This document shows positions 8,732-19,600 of a stretch of DNA of 64,000 bases, one piece after another. The DNA is from Brevipalpus yothersi (Eukaryota > Arthropoda > Arachnida > Trombidiformes > Tenuipalpidae). The translations under genes and the position numbers were made by a program. The notes under the pieces are model-generated. The model searched no databases. It saw only the letters and a list, made by a program, of their open reading frames with translations, and had not been told where the DNA came from. The DNA lies in the NCBI GenBank assembly GCA_003956705.1, contig QZCP01000048.1:215891-279890 (forward strand). Reading direction: 5' to 3'. Every line of letters begins with the position of its first letter. Position 1 is the stretch's first letter.

Positions 8732-8824
8732 CTGTTTAGCAAACAGGTAGCTAGAGCCGAGAAGTGAGAGCTATGTTATTGAAATTTGTCTGTGATAATA
8801 CAAGAGAAGAAGAGATTTTCTTAC

Positions 8825-8856
8825 CTTGGGAGTTTTTTAGGAGTGTTCTTGGACAT
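8825..8856 (-). CDS. Possible leader exon of element A
   Basis: A short ORF starting at 8856 (MSKNTPKKLP) reaches a consensus donor AAG|GTAAG at 8825/8824. If it is spliced to the acceptor CTCTAG at 8751 (exon from 8750), the 74-nt intron is removed and the reading frame runs without a stop into the endonuclease/RT ORF through seven codons ending AAACAG before its ATG. The intron size is normal for this genome. Without splicing the leader stops at once (TAA inside the donor). The donor quality and preserved frame are visible facts; actual splicing is inference. Confidence 0.4.
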
Positions 8857-8944
8857 GTTAGGTGCTTGTTATCACTAGTTTTAGATGTAATAAGAACAGA
8901 ATAAGTGGATAATTAATAATTATTAATTAGCGAAAAGAAAACAT

Positions 8945-8958
8945 CAGTGTTCAGTTTT
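8945..8958. repeat. Right copy of 14-bp target-site duplication of element A
   Basis: This matches 1376-1389 exactly. It lies immediately outside what would be the 5' end of element A, whose first minus-strand bases read ATGTTTTCTTTTCGC. Confidence 0.75.
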
Positions 8959-10195
8959 TCTGTTTGCTCCTCCTTCAGTAAGCACAGCTCTTTTGACCGC
9001 CAAGTTTAACACACAGCTGCTCAACTTTTTTTCAACTATTTAAACTGTTCATCTTTTCTCATTTCCTTCATCCTTCTCTCATCTTCATTTTTGCCAGTCG
9101 ATTTGGCTTCTACAACAGCTTCAGGTGATTTGTGGGCCTCTCTAATTATTATAAACCGTTGAGAAGTGATTATCGAATATTTTACCGTTTGGTGTATTGT
9201 TCGTGGTGGATACCGTTTTTCGTTCAGATCACGAGTTGAGGCATGGTGCAAATTGTGTAACGAAAAAGTTTTATTGAGAACGCTAAATGATATTGATTTC
9301 GTTAGGTAACACTTGTTATCTGGTTTATACTTATCGATTCTTTAGCCTTAGCATTAGAGTCTGATCATGATTATGGGAGGCCCTAAGACTTGATTGCCTG
9401 CGATATTTTTTGAATTTCCATGATGAATACTAGTTTATGTAACTGATTGAAACCTAACTTATCGATCAGTGAAAGAGTATAATCCAATTCAATGATTCAT
9501 CTGACATTACCGATCTAGGGGATTCAATCAAACCTGGTTAGATGCACAAGGCTTGATCCGCGTGCTTGAACATAACACCAAATGTTTGATCCTCTCAATT
9601 CTGAAAATTGAGATTAATCGAGATTTCATGAAAAATTCTATTGAATAACGAACTGGAATCAATTATCATTCATCCTACAGTTCCTCTTACAGTTTGAGAA
9701 GAAGGAGAAATGCACCTAAAAAATAGACTTAATGATTCGTATAATCCTGCTTCACCTTTATTAGGCTTGCATCACCACAATATTCAGTTAGATTGCAAGA
9801 TAGCTTGTTGTCTTCTATTCTATTCTTACCTGGGTGGGAATTTTTCTAAGGAATTCAATCAACACTTCGAATCTTAGAACTAAGACGAGTATGTTTAGAC
9901 AATTCAGAATGACTTGAGAGATGATCATCGCTCATCTGAAAAGACCAGTATTACGTTATCTAATTGAGAAATTTGGGGAAATTTTCAGGGAATTTTCTTC
10001 CGAGAAAAAGTAGAGGGAAAAAAATTAGACATCAATCAAGCTCATGATTTCTGAGATGATGAATCTTTATTATTTTCATAATCAATTTACATTGCATAAT
10101 GTATCATTACATCAAGTTACTTTCACATGAGAAGCTTTTTATACCAATTCTCGATAGATTCCATAAGATCAGTCTCATTTGGGCAATTTTTTTCT
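8959..10195. other. Intergenic, element A to cryptochrome
   Basis: There is no supportable gene. The part next to element A is pyrimidine-rich and may be the displaced 5' region of clathrin heavy chain. The remainder is AT-rich without obvious repeats. Confidence 0.5.
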
Positions 10196-12097
10196 TCACA
10201 AAGCCAAATTGGAGCAGAATTCATGCCTATCTGTAAGACAGAGGAAAAATCGAGTTTCAGAAGCATGACTTGGAGCAACGTGCTTTGGAATATTGTTCAT
10301 AACTGATTCTTTTTCACCCAACAATTCCTTCTTGATCAATTCCATGGCAATACGATTTCTTTGAAAAGCCAGATCGTGATCAACAACAGGCACCGGATAA
10401 TCAACACCAACAATACACTTGGCCTTCTCTTGAACTTCTCTCGGCGCTTTCCATGGCTCAAACAGATACTCAAGTGGCATCGAAGACAATTCAGGAACAT
10501 ATTTTCGTATATAATTGCCACTGGGCTCAAGCCAACGTCCATACATGACTGGTGAAATGCACAAATTGGATTGTAGAATGTTATCGAATGCTGATGATGA
10601 AATCCACATCCAATTTCCGGCACAAACAGACCAGTCAGCATCAAGAAGATATCGGAGAAACATTTTCAAGCCTTTCTCCCAACTTATCCAAAGATCACCT
10701 CTAGTTAGAAAGCATGAAACAGCATTTCGAGCTGCATGATGGATCCATCCTTCTCGGACCAATTGTCTCATGGCAGCATCGATAAAGGGAAAGCCAGTAT
10801 TTCCTTTTTCCCAAGCCTATTAAAGGAACGAAAATTGTAAGAACTTTTCTATCAGGAGGGAAAATTCTGTAGCCCTACTACTACACTCTGTGTAATTGTA
10901 ACATTCAACTTACCTTGTACAATCGTTCATCCTCTTGCCATTGAATCTGAAGACAAACTGGATTATCCATCATTTGGCCATACTTTAGATTGTTCACAGA
11001 CATTGTGTAAAAGAATTCACGCCAAATCAGTTGTCCAACTATTCGAGGCTTGGTTGAATCTTGATACAAGCTATCATATAGATCATTGACAGCCCAATAA
11101 AATTCTCGAACCGATAGACAGCCATGACGAAGAGCTGGACTTAATGATTTTGGCTGCTCAATTATATTGGGCTCCATTTGGGTTGGCAAATAATCACCAA
11201 CTTCGAAAGCTTCCCGTTCACATTCTAATCTTTCGGCCAGAGCTTTCTTGGCTATAGTTTCTCCACCAAACCATATCTGTTCGGATTGTCGCTCAGTTTC
11301 TTTCTCAATTCCCATGAGCTCAGGTGATTCAGGGACTTTATGTTCTGTTTCAATAAAGTCATCTGGAATGATATTCATTGATTAGCGATTATTCAAATAT
11401 TCAACTCACATTTCACATCAAAGCATCCTGCAGAGTAACAATAACTCACCAATCGGAAATTGTGTCCCAAGTAACTTGAAATCCGGACTTTTCAAAGGTC
11501 GATTCGGTGGACCAATAACTTCCACTGTATGGCAAAATAGCTCATAGTTCAAAGGTGGCTGTCCTCCATTAGTAGCTATAACTTCCAAGGGATCCCATAA
11601 AGTATGAGATATTTTCTCAATTACCTGGACACCCATCTGATTACACAACTCTTTAGCAGCATCATCTCGCTCTTTCCATATGGGCTCAGGATCTTGTTCA
11701 AATGATAAGTAGCTGACTGACCATTGAGTGATAAGTTTTCGAAGAATATCTCTACTGTTACCATGAAAGACATACAATCTACCACCAAATTTTTTGAATT
11801 GATGATCTAGATCAGCCAAGCATTCGAGAAGATATTGCATTCGATTGAATCCAATTGTTGAAGTTCCAGCACTCATTCCATCGAAAATGAAAATTGGATA
11901 TATTCTCTTGCAGACCTGAATTTTGAGAATGAATAATTATTTCCACAGCGACCATATTTCATGATCGATAAATAAAATTTAACTAGCTGGGAGAAAAAAA
12001 ATCTTCTTACCTTTGACACTTCGTAAAGTGAAGGCATATCACTGAGGCGAAGTCCATGTCTGAACCAGTGTATAGCCGATTTTGATTGATATGACAT
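10196..12097 (-). CDS. cry: Type-1 (Drosophila-like) cryptochrome, apparent frameshift
   Basis: This is a flavin blue-light receptor of the circadian clock. The exons are 12011-12097, 11450-11915, 10914-11362 and 10196-10817, all with GT/AG borders. The N-terminal photolyase-homology domain starts at IHWFRHGLRLSD, followed by SHTLWDP and NGGQPPL. The FAD-binding half has GQLIWREFFYTMSVNN and DADWSVCAGNWMWISSSAF, a signature much closer to fly CRY than to vertebrate CRY or photolyases. The length is about 541 aa, normal for the family. Exon 4 opens in the expected frame (AWEKG), but the conserved NTGFPFIDAAMRQL continues one base out of frame. A GGAAAATACT run carries one A too many. This is either an assembly error in a homopolymer or a genuine inactivating change. 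The C-terminus has RFFLCL where fly CRY has its FFW tail motif. Confidence 0.88.
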
Positions 12098-13437
12098 TGT
12101 ATTACAATGATTTGAATTGATAAAGTTCTTCCAGGAAGCTTTCAGAAAGTTCGAGATTCTCGTCTGACTTGTTTACTGAAACTGAAAGCATAATTCCACA
12201 AGTTGATGAGTATAGATCTCGTTTAATTTCCAAATCAAGTCCACGTGAGTTTGCAACGTGATCTCGAATCTTCATGTCATCATCCAAAGAACGGTATCTG
12301 TGCAACCGAGTTCATCGATCCGAAAGATTCTCTGTTTGAGCAAGAATGTGGGCAGCAAAATTACATTTCACTGGAAATCTTCTTGGATAACGTTGTCGAA
12401 TCAAATTCAATCATACAATGGAACTTTTCAACCAAAAGCTCGAACAAACATCCAAATTATTCCAAATTTCGGAATTTTTGGCAATGTTCCTATGATTTAT
12501 TTCAATCAACAGGATATATCAACCACCAAGAAAAAATTTCTTAAACTGGATTGTGCAAACTTGAACTATCAATTATGTGCAGTAGGTTACATTAGCTATA
12601 GTTGATTTTGCATTATTGTGGCTGGTTTGAGCATTTCTGGTTGGAAATTCTAGGTGAAAAGGTCTGTCGGCTAAAATTTTCTCTCTAGTTTCAATGTAAG
12701 TCATGTTGGAAGGATTGAATTATTAGTATCACTATTTATCGGAGAAAAAAAGTTACCACTTCATTTCCTGGTCTCAAAAACTCTTTTCTGAGCTATCTGA
12801 TGTATAAGTCAAGGTCATTTCATGACATTTTCCTGACAAGTAAAGGAAAAAAGTCTCTTAAGGTTTGGCCCAAAAATCAGTATGAATCCAAATACATTCA
12901 TGTACATGTACATGAATATGAATATTCATGCTCAATTTTTTCCCTTGTTCTCATCTTTTTTGACATGATTCTTATGATACCAATTTGAATATGATCATGA
13001 TTCAATCAGAGGAGGTTGATAAAAATTCATAAGATTGCTGAATCTAGAACCAAATTGAGGGTATTTTAGTAAGATATGAAAGCTGAGCTAGATTTCGATT
13101 CGTTTTTCTCGATCAGATATAATCACCAAGTCGTCAGAATTCACTGATAGGTGCTGGGTTGATCTTATCATCAAGATAAATTTCTATTATAGAATTGAAT
13201 TGAATTCAACAAAAGAATCGTCACAAAATCGAGTTTTGAAGTGGATAAAGGCTGGGATTTATTGAGATATGATTAAATGAGAACGTAAATAAAATATACA
13301 TAAAATGATGAAATGTGTGTATGATCGATTAGATAAGATATAAGATACTGTAAGTGTAGAAACTTCTCAAAAGTTTTCATCACATATTGATAAGCATATT
13401 GTTCTTGATCATCTTATAATTCTAAATCTAGATAGCA
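12098..13437. other. Intergenic with degenerate ORFs and palindrome
   Basis: 12245-12605 has overlapping open frames on the plus strand (99 and 115 codons) and 12102-12305 has one on the minus strand. I recognise none, and none has a clear start or splice context. They may be a decayed coding fragment. A 22-bp perfect palindrome lies at 12896-12917. The rest is plain AT-rich sequence. Confidence 0.35.
12896..12917. repeat. 22-bp perfect palindrome
   Basis: The sequence reads the same on both strands, centred on alternating TGTACA units. It is followed by a second 12-bp palindrome (ATGAATATTCAT, 12918-12929). It could be a cruciform, a transcription-factor dimer site or chance in AT-rich DNA. 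Confidence 0.5.
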
Positions 13438-14358
13438 TCATTCTGACGTATTGTTTTCAATACTTGGGGAATACAATTCTGGTGGAGGAGGAGGCTTAAC
13501 ACCCTCTTCATCAGCTAGCTCTTTGGCTATCTTATAAATACTTTGATATTGTTTCACTGTCCAATTATTACGTTTTGCATACTCTATCAAATCTGGACTT
13601 CCTTCTGGTACCACAGCATCACCCTTGTATGGCTGCTTACATGTGCCACCAAGAAAATCGGGAATACAATCAGAATCAATATACTGTTGGAGCTCTTTTT
13701 CGGTAACAAATTTGACTCGCTTTTGAGCTTCATGGGACAACATTTTCATGAACATGGAGGAAAATGTGTGCAAAATTGACGGTAAATTGATAACATAAAT
13801 GACCCGAGTGAGTAAAGGATAGTGGGTTATGATAGTGTTGATCAGAATTCGAACTATCTCCAGATCAAATGCTTTAGTCAGTTGTAAGCCTTTGAAATCC
13901 ATTATACCTACAATACCTTCAGGAGATTCTTTCTCAATCTTATGTCCAAGAGCTATTCCCGATTGTATGATAATTGGTCTAAGATCGGCATTTCGTCGAT
14001 AATGTTTACACCGGCCATAAAAAACTTTACGACCTTCTTTGTCGGTTTTGTAGACGAAAAATGATCCCAAACGATGATACACATCCGGTAGATCAGATTC
14101 TTTCAATTCATGAACTTTCTGGGACTTCCGCCACTTCAAACTACTTATCAACGATGTGGTAGCAGGCTTAACATTTCGATTTCGAGTGATGTAAAACTTT
14201 TTCACAAACCAATCATCAGTTCGAACACGTTCAATATCATCTTCATGAAATTCATTTTGATTGGCGAAAATTTCTTCCAGAACTTTTTCTCGAATAATTT
14301 GAACATCTTCAGCACTTCGATTGGTTCGATCACGATTCTTACTTTTCTCTATCACCAT
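13438..14358 (-). CDS. CRAL-TRIO / Sec14-like lipid-transfer protein (306 aa)
   Basis: This is a single-exon gene. Residues about 30-75 resemble the N-terminal helical CRAL-TRIO segment, and residues about 95-250 form the lipid-binding fold, with IVGIMDFKGLQL, INLPSILHTFSSMFMKM and the closing IPDFLGGTC, which are typical of the family. Such proteins carry hydrophobic ligands such as phosphoinositides, tocopherol or retinoids between membranes. There is no GOLD, MSP or transmembrane domain, so it is shorter than MOSPD2 or SEC14L proteins. The C-terminus is Pro-rich (PPPPPELY). The start ATG at 14358 is the first in frame. The exact subfamily and ligand are unknown. Confidence 0.87.
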   Translation of the reverse strand: MVIEKSKNRDRTNRSAEDVQIIREKVLEEIFANQNEFHEDDIERVRTDDWFVKKFYITRNRNVKPATTSLISSLKWRKSQKVHELKESDLPDVYHRLGSFFVYKTDKEGRKVFYGRCKHYRRNADLRPIIIQSGIALGHKIEKESPEGIVGIMDFKGLQLTKAFDLEIVRILINTIITHYPLLTRVIYVINLPSILHTFSSMFMKMLSHEAQKRVKFVTEKELQQYIDSDCIPDFLGGTCKQPYKGDAVVPEGSPDLIEYAKRNNWTVKQYQSIYKIAKELADEEGVKPPPPPELYSPSIENNTSE

Positions 14359-15247
14359 TGTGTATCAGATGTTATTCGTTGAACAATTTTCGAAAAATAT
14401 AAACTATGACGATAATGTGACGACAGTAACGATGAAAGCAATGGAAACTTTATCGAGATTATTTTTCTCTCTTAAACAACTTAAGATGAAACTTTTTTCA
14501 ACAACAACACACAACAAATATGTGTATATCACAGAACGAGAAGGTATCCACAACTAAGTCCAAGTGATAAATGATCGGTAAGGTAAGATTTACATATTGT
14601 TTTATCCTTGATATTTCGGGAGAGAGAGAGAGAGGAACAGATCATGACGGGTTTTCCAATTGAATATCGGGCTGAGACTACCACTAATTCCCGCCTTCAT
14701 GATTACTTTTAGTTTGTTTGGTTCATCGAGTGGTTTAATATTTTTTTTTCTCTCTCTCTCTCACCCACACTTGCTCATGATTACGTGATTTAGCCCGGAG
14801 GTTATAAACTTGTTTTCAATTCATCAATTTACAGGTAGTTGAGTGACTTGGCATAACTTACCACGAGTTAGTAGCAGGGTCAATATGAGTATTTACTAAG
14901 ATTCAGAAGAGAGGGTGGAAGGAGAGAGAGAGAGAGGAAGAGAGATCAGCGGGTGAAGGAAAGTTGATATTATTCTTTGAACTTGATTGGACCATCTGAT
15001 TGTGATTTCCCAACAATAAAGAGAGAGAAGTGGAGGAAAAATTCCATCAACTTAGCGAGAATGTTCTTGGAGCTTCTAATTTCATCCAAAAATTTGATAG
15101 TCAATCTATCATCGATCAAGGAATGACTGATACATGGTAACTACATTTGATACCACAAACAGATAGTTATTAATTCAAAAGTTAACTAAAGTAAAATACA
15201 TTTTCATCTTTAGCAGGGCCCAATAATATATATTCACAATCACGCAA
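14359..15247. other. Intergenic, CRAL-TRIO to DJ-1
   Basis: The CRAL-TRIO promoter is presumably at the left end, since that gene reads leftward. Short GA and CT runs occur near 14620, 14750 and 14920. No gene is seen. Confidence 0.5.
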
Positions 15248-15994
15248 TTATTGGCCAATTTTAACTAACATTGCGTCGCCAATAGTTTTCGCCTGCTCTT
15301 TGCCAACATATTTTTCAACCATTGCCAAGCCGAATTCAAATGCAGTACCAGGACCTCGACTGGTAATTAAATTACCATCAATAACAACTCGATCCTCACT
15401 CACGGAATGGGTTTCTTTCAACTTTTCCATGACACCAGGATAGCAAGTTATCTTTTTTCCGAGCCCGATTTTGTGACTCTTAAGGGCGATCGGAGCAGCA
15501 CAAATAGCCGCTATGTCCTTGCCTTGACTTTCTTGTTTTTTTAATAGTGAACCAAGTGAATCGCTGGCGGCAAATGCTTCACTGCCCCCTAAGCCTCCGG
15601 GCAAAATGATCACATCAAACTCTTTCTCTTGAACCTTTTCAAGACTTGTATCTGGCATCAGAACAATATTTCGAGAACATTTAACCGGCTTCTCTCCATT
15701 AAGTCCAGCCACGGTAACGTCTATCTGTGGTGTATTTCAATAATATTCAGCAAACATCATTATCATCATTATTATCATCAACACTACACAGACACACACA
15801 AATGCTAAATAATTACATAATCTTCCAAGAATTTAGGGACAACAAAATGAAAAGTTTCACTAATAAACATTACATACACAAAAGAAAAAAAAGAGTTTAC
15901 TTACCTTAGCTCGACGCAACACATCAACGGTAATGACCGCTTCCATTTCTTCTGATCCATCAGCTATTATTAACAGTGCTTTGGTGGTAGACAT
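15248..15994 (-). CDS. DJ-1: DJ-1 / PARK7 protein deglycase-chaperone
   Basis: This is an oxidative-stress protein of the DJ-1/PfpI fold. It has two exons, 15905-15994 (start MSTTKALLIIADGSEEMEAV) and 15248-15724, joined in phase 0 across a 180-nt intron. The protein is 188 aa, matching the family's 189. The glutamate of SEEMEAV corresponds to Glu18. The nucleophile Cys sits in AAICAAP, equivalent to Cys106, and ILPGG and TSRGPGTAFEF are family signatures. All known functional residues that I can check are present. The product is cytosolic or mitochondrial in other animals. Identification is very secure; the substrate activity of the family remains debated. Confidence 0.96.
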
Positions 15995-16620
15995 GATGAT
16001 GATTTCACAATTCCCAACACACTGCAAACCAATTGAATCAAATTAATTGATCAAATGTACACCTCTGTAATTCGGCGAACACAGTAATGCAATTCAATAG
16101 ATCGAAGCGTATTTCAGGCATCATGTTAGATGTCGCGCAAAGAGGAACAGAAAAGCGCTTCCAATTTTGAAGCTGCAAAAAAATCAAAACAATCAAGATT
16201 TTTTGCTTGAAATGATTTTCACTTCAATCATTGAAGTTCAATGTACATTGATGTCGTGGTTTGTGAACTTTTACCTTAATCTCGATTAATAATTAGTGGA
16301 AATGTTTAAATGTAATTTTACTCATCAACATTCCATTCTGTTTAGTTGATATCATTTGGAAACAAACACATTCCTTCAATAAATCATCACCATTTGAATC
16401 TTATTGTTTTTTTCGGAAGAATTTTTGTGATTAGGTAAGATGATGATAATAGTACATTAGATAGTGAATCGATTGGAATTTTTCATTTAAATGATTTTGT
16501 ACTCTTTATCTTGTCCAATTTTATCGTGTTTTTTGTGTGGAAAGAATTTTCTCACTGATCGAATATTTCAACTTGTATGATGATAAGCATGTACATTTCA
16601 TACATTTTTCTTTCCAGATC
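15995..16620. promoter_or_regulatory. Divergent intergenic region, DJ-1 / GAK
   Basis: DJ-1 (leftward) and GAK (rightward) diverge from this 626-bp stretch, so it should hold both promoters and 5' UTRs. I see no TATA box that I would trust. Confidence 0.5.
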
Positions 16621-19600
16621 ATGAGTGAATATTTACGATCAGCTTTCAATAATTTGAGTTCAAATTGGGGAGCTCCCAGTAATGATGATTCAACTCCTCA
16701 TCAACGTGAAGATAATCCATTTGTTGGTGAAACTATTGATCTTAAAGGACATAGGCTTAAGGTAGAAAGAGTCATTGCCGAAGGTGAGCATTATTTCAAG
16801 GAGAATAGAGAAAATTATCAAAACATACACGCACATCATTCATGCATTAAAATTTGTCTCTCTTTTCACTAATTTTTCTCTCTCCCTTAATCACTATTGC
16901 GCTTTGTAGGCGGATTTGGCTTCGTATTTAGTGTACGTGATCTGCAAAATCAGGAACGATATGCTCTAAAAAGGCTTATTGCATCTGGTAAAGAAGCACA
17001 GAAAGAGATCGAAAATGAAATCGAAATTCTTACTCGACTCCAACCTCATCCTCATATAATGAAATTTATTTCATGGGGTCTCATTCCTCCAAATATTTAC
17101 CTGCTTTTAAGGTGTGTGTGTGATATCTGCTATCCGTTTTTATTTTGCTACTTTGAAGCGGATTTATGTTCTGAATTCGCACTATTTGGAACTCATATTT
17201 TGACCCATCATTTCTATTCTCAGTGAGTACTGTGGCTTAGGGTCTCTCAGAGATCTCCCTTTACCCATGACGGACATTGCCCGACTAAACAAAGTATTGT
17301 ATCAAACTGCCCTCGCAATCGAGCAAATGCATCGATTGGGTATAATACATCGAGATTTGAAAGTGGAAAACATTTTGTTTGATGATGTTGGTTACGTTAA
17401 GCTATGTGATTTTGGATCTGCTACCACTAACAGCTACTCACCTGATCACACTTGGACTCCAATCCAACGTTCGCTAGTAGAAGATGAGGTGAGAAATAAA
17501 TTTCATGGCATTCGCCCTCATTTTGGGCAAAACTTCAAACTTCAAAACTGTGAACACTTATTGAGAGAATATTCGATTAAGTTTTTTACTTGGACTATTC
17601 AATTTCTGACATTCATCTATTTGAATTCGAACTCTACCATGAATTTCACTCTTTCTATTGTTCGATTTGTCAGCAAGAAAAAATCATTGCCATTGATAAG
17701 TTCAAGCTGAACTTCACGAACCTGATGCATTGTTATCAGGCAAATATTCAGAAAGTCTCAGATGAATTCGTATGGAACTTGGCTGTTCTCCCATATTTCG
17801 ATAAGGTTGTTGACAGTTATTAGAGTGCTCAAATCTGAATATATAAGCTACCCCGTTTGCTTTGGAATATTTCTCAAATTCTTCTACGATTTTTTTCATC
17901 ATTATTCTCATGATTCAAACAGATGTCTCGACACACAACTCCAATGTATCGTCCACCTGAAATCCTCGATACCTATCTGAATTATCCAATTAATATCTCA
18001 ATGGATATTTGGGCATTTGGTTGCTTGACATTCTTGATAAAATTTGGTCGCCATCCTTTCGAAGATTCAGCCAAGCTCCGGATCACCAACTGTAAATATA
18101 CTCTTCCATCCAACATGCCGGAGAATGATTTTCATCTTAAAATGATAAGGTTCGTATGGAGAAGCTAGAATACCATCCTGTAAAGAACTTCCTGTGGCTC
18201 TTTCATCACTTATGTTTTTTGATCCTTTGTTCCTAATACGATAATGGGATTTTAAACGTATTTTCTCCTTGTTTATGGCCATATAACCAATCGAATTATT
18301 ATATTTTTCATCTATCAGATCTTGTTTGAAAGTTGATCCAAGAGAGCGATCTAGCATCGCTGATCTGATCGAAATGATGGAGACGAATTTCGTTGATTTG
18401 AAATCTCCGTGCGTTCAACCAAATCCGAAACCACCTCCAAATCCTAGTCAAGCATCCCCGCAAGAGCATTTCGCCCCACCACCCCCACCTGGATCAGCGC
18501 AGCCTACTTTTGGATTATCCGGTTTCACAAGATATCTTAAGGATACATCAACTAAAGTAATGCAATCGGTTCAACAGTAAGTTAAGGAATCTGTCGATTG
18601 TTCTCCTCATTCATTCTGTTGTTTGCCTACCATCAAGCTGTAGCATTCACTCTGAACTGCTTTAGCTTTGAACTTGCTTCTTGAAGACTTCCCCTAAATG
18701 AAGAAGTATATCCGTTTCAGATCTATTGCTCGTCAAGATTTGGACATATCCCATCTCACCTCGCGTCTTCTGGTGATGTCCTTCCCAGCTGAAGGACTTG
18801 AGTCAACTTATCGAAATCATGTTGAAGATGTTCGAGGATTTCTTGAGTCTCATCGTCGGCCATACATTGTGGTTAATGTTAGTGGTCGATCTTACAGTAC
18901 AACGAAGTTTGGTCCCAAAGTTAAAATAATTGATGGTGGCCCTCAATGGATGGATTCAACTAGACCTCCTCCTCTTAATCATATTCTCACTATCTGTGAT
19001 ACCATCTATAAATGGATTTCTGGTGATTCTAAAAGGATAGTTGTCATTCATTGTAAGGTAAGTGGAATTATCTTTCTTCTGGTTTTGCTCTCTCTCTCTC
19101 TCTCTCCCTCAAATTGCTTCCAATTCTTTAACCGAAATTTTTTGGCTCTCAGGACGGCAAAGCAAACTCTGCCCTTCTTTCATCCTCACTTATGTTATGG
19201 CTTGGTCTATTTGACGATTGGAGAGATGCCCTTAATTTATTCGCAGTGAAGCGTGTTTCCGTATCATTGTCCACTTCTCAAGAGCGTTACTTAAACTATA
19301 TTTCGCTCATTGGTAATAATAGACACGATATGGATTCCCGAAGTAAATTCGATTTCGTCACCATTAAATCCGTGATAATGAATGGCATCCCCCTGTTCAC
19401 AAAATTAAGGTTGGTTTTCACCTCATCCTTCCTTTTTTACACACAAACTTCATTATATTCTCAAATTTCAGAGATGGATGCCGTCCATGTATCGAAATAC
19501 TTGTCAACAACGAGTCAAAAATTGCCTCAACTCCACCTGACTATGAGCGACTTCGTCCTTACAATAGGTCAACAGATTCAAGAGTATATTGGAAAGATCT

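Larger units (their letters stand above)
1390..8944 (-). mobile_element. Non-LTR retrotransposon A, multi-ORF, apparently intact
   Basis: This is a 7.55-kb element on the minus strand. Its endonuclease/reverse transcriptase ORF comes first (5246-8731), followed by zinc-finger ORFs at 4662-5162, 3952-4518, 3033-3791 and 2441-2932, an Arg-rich ORF at 1852-2448 and a last zinc-finger ORF at 1608-1862. A 14-bp direct repeat, CAGTGTTCAGTTTT, occurs at 1376-1389 and 8945-8958 and fits a target-site duplication, which sets the boundaries. There are no LTRs. The 3' end has AATAAA-like motifs but no clear long poly(A); the A-run is only what the duplication supplies. All main ORFs are open, suggesting a young copy. 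The clade looks R1/I/Jockey-like from the APE-type endonuclease and the C-terminal Cys/His cluster, but I did not build a tree. Confidence 0.85.

Noticed and set aside
9036..9251. 71-aa charged ORF left of the cryptochrome
   Set aside because: Short, with no splice context or family resemblance; possibly part of a 5' UTR region.
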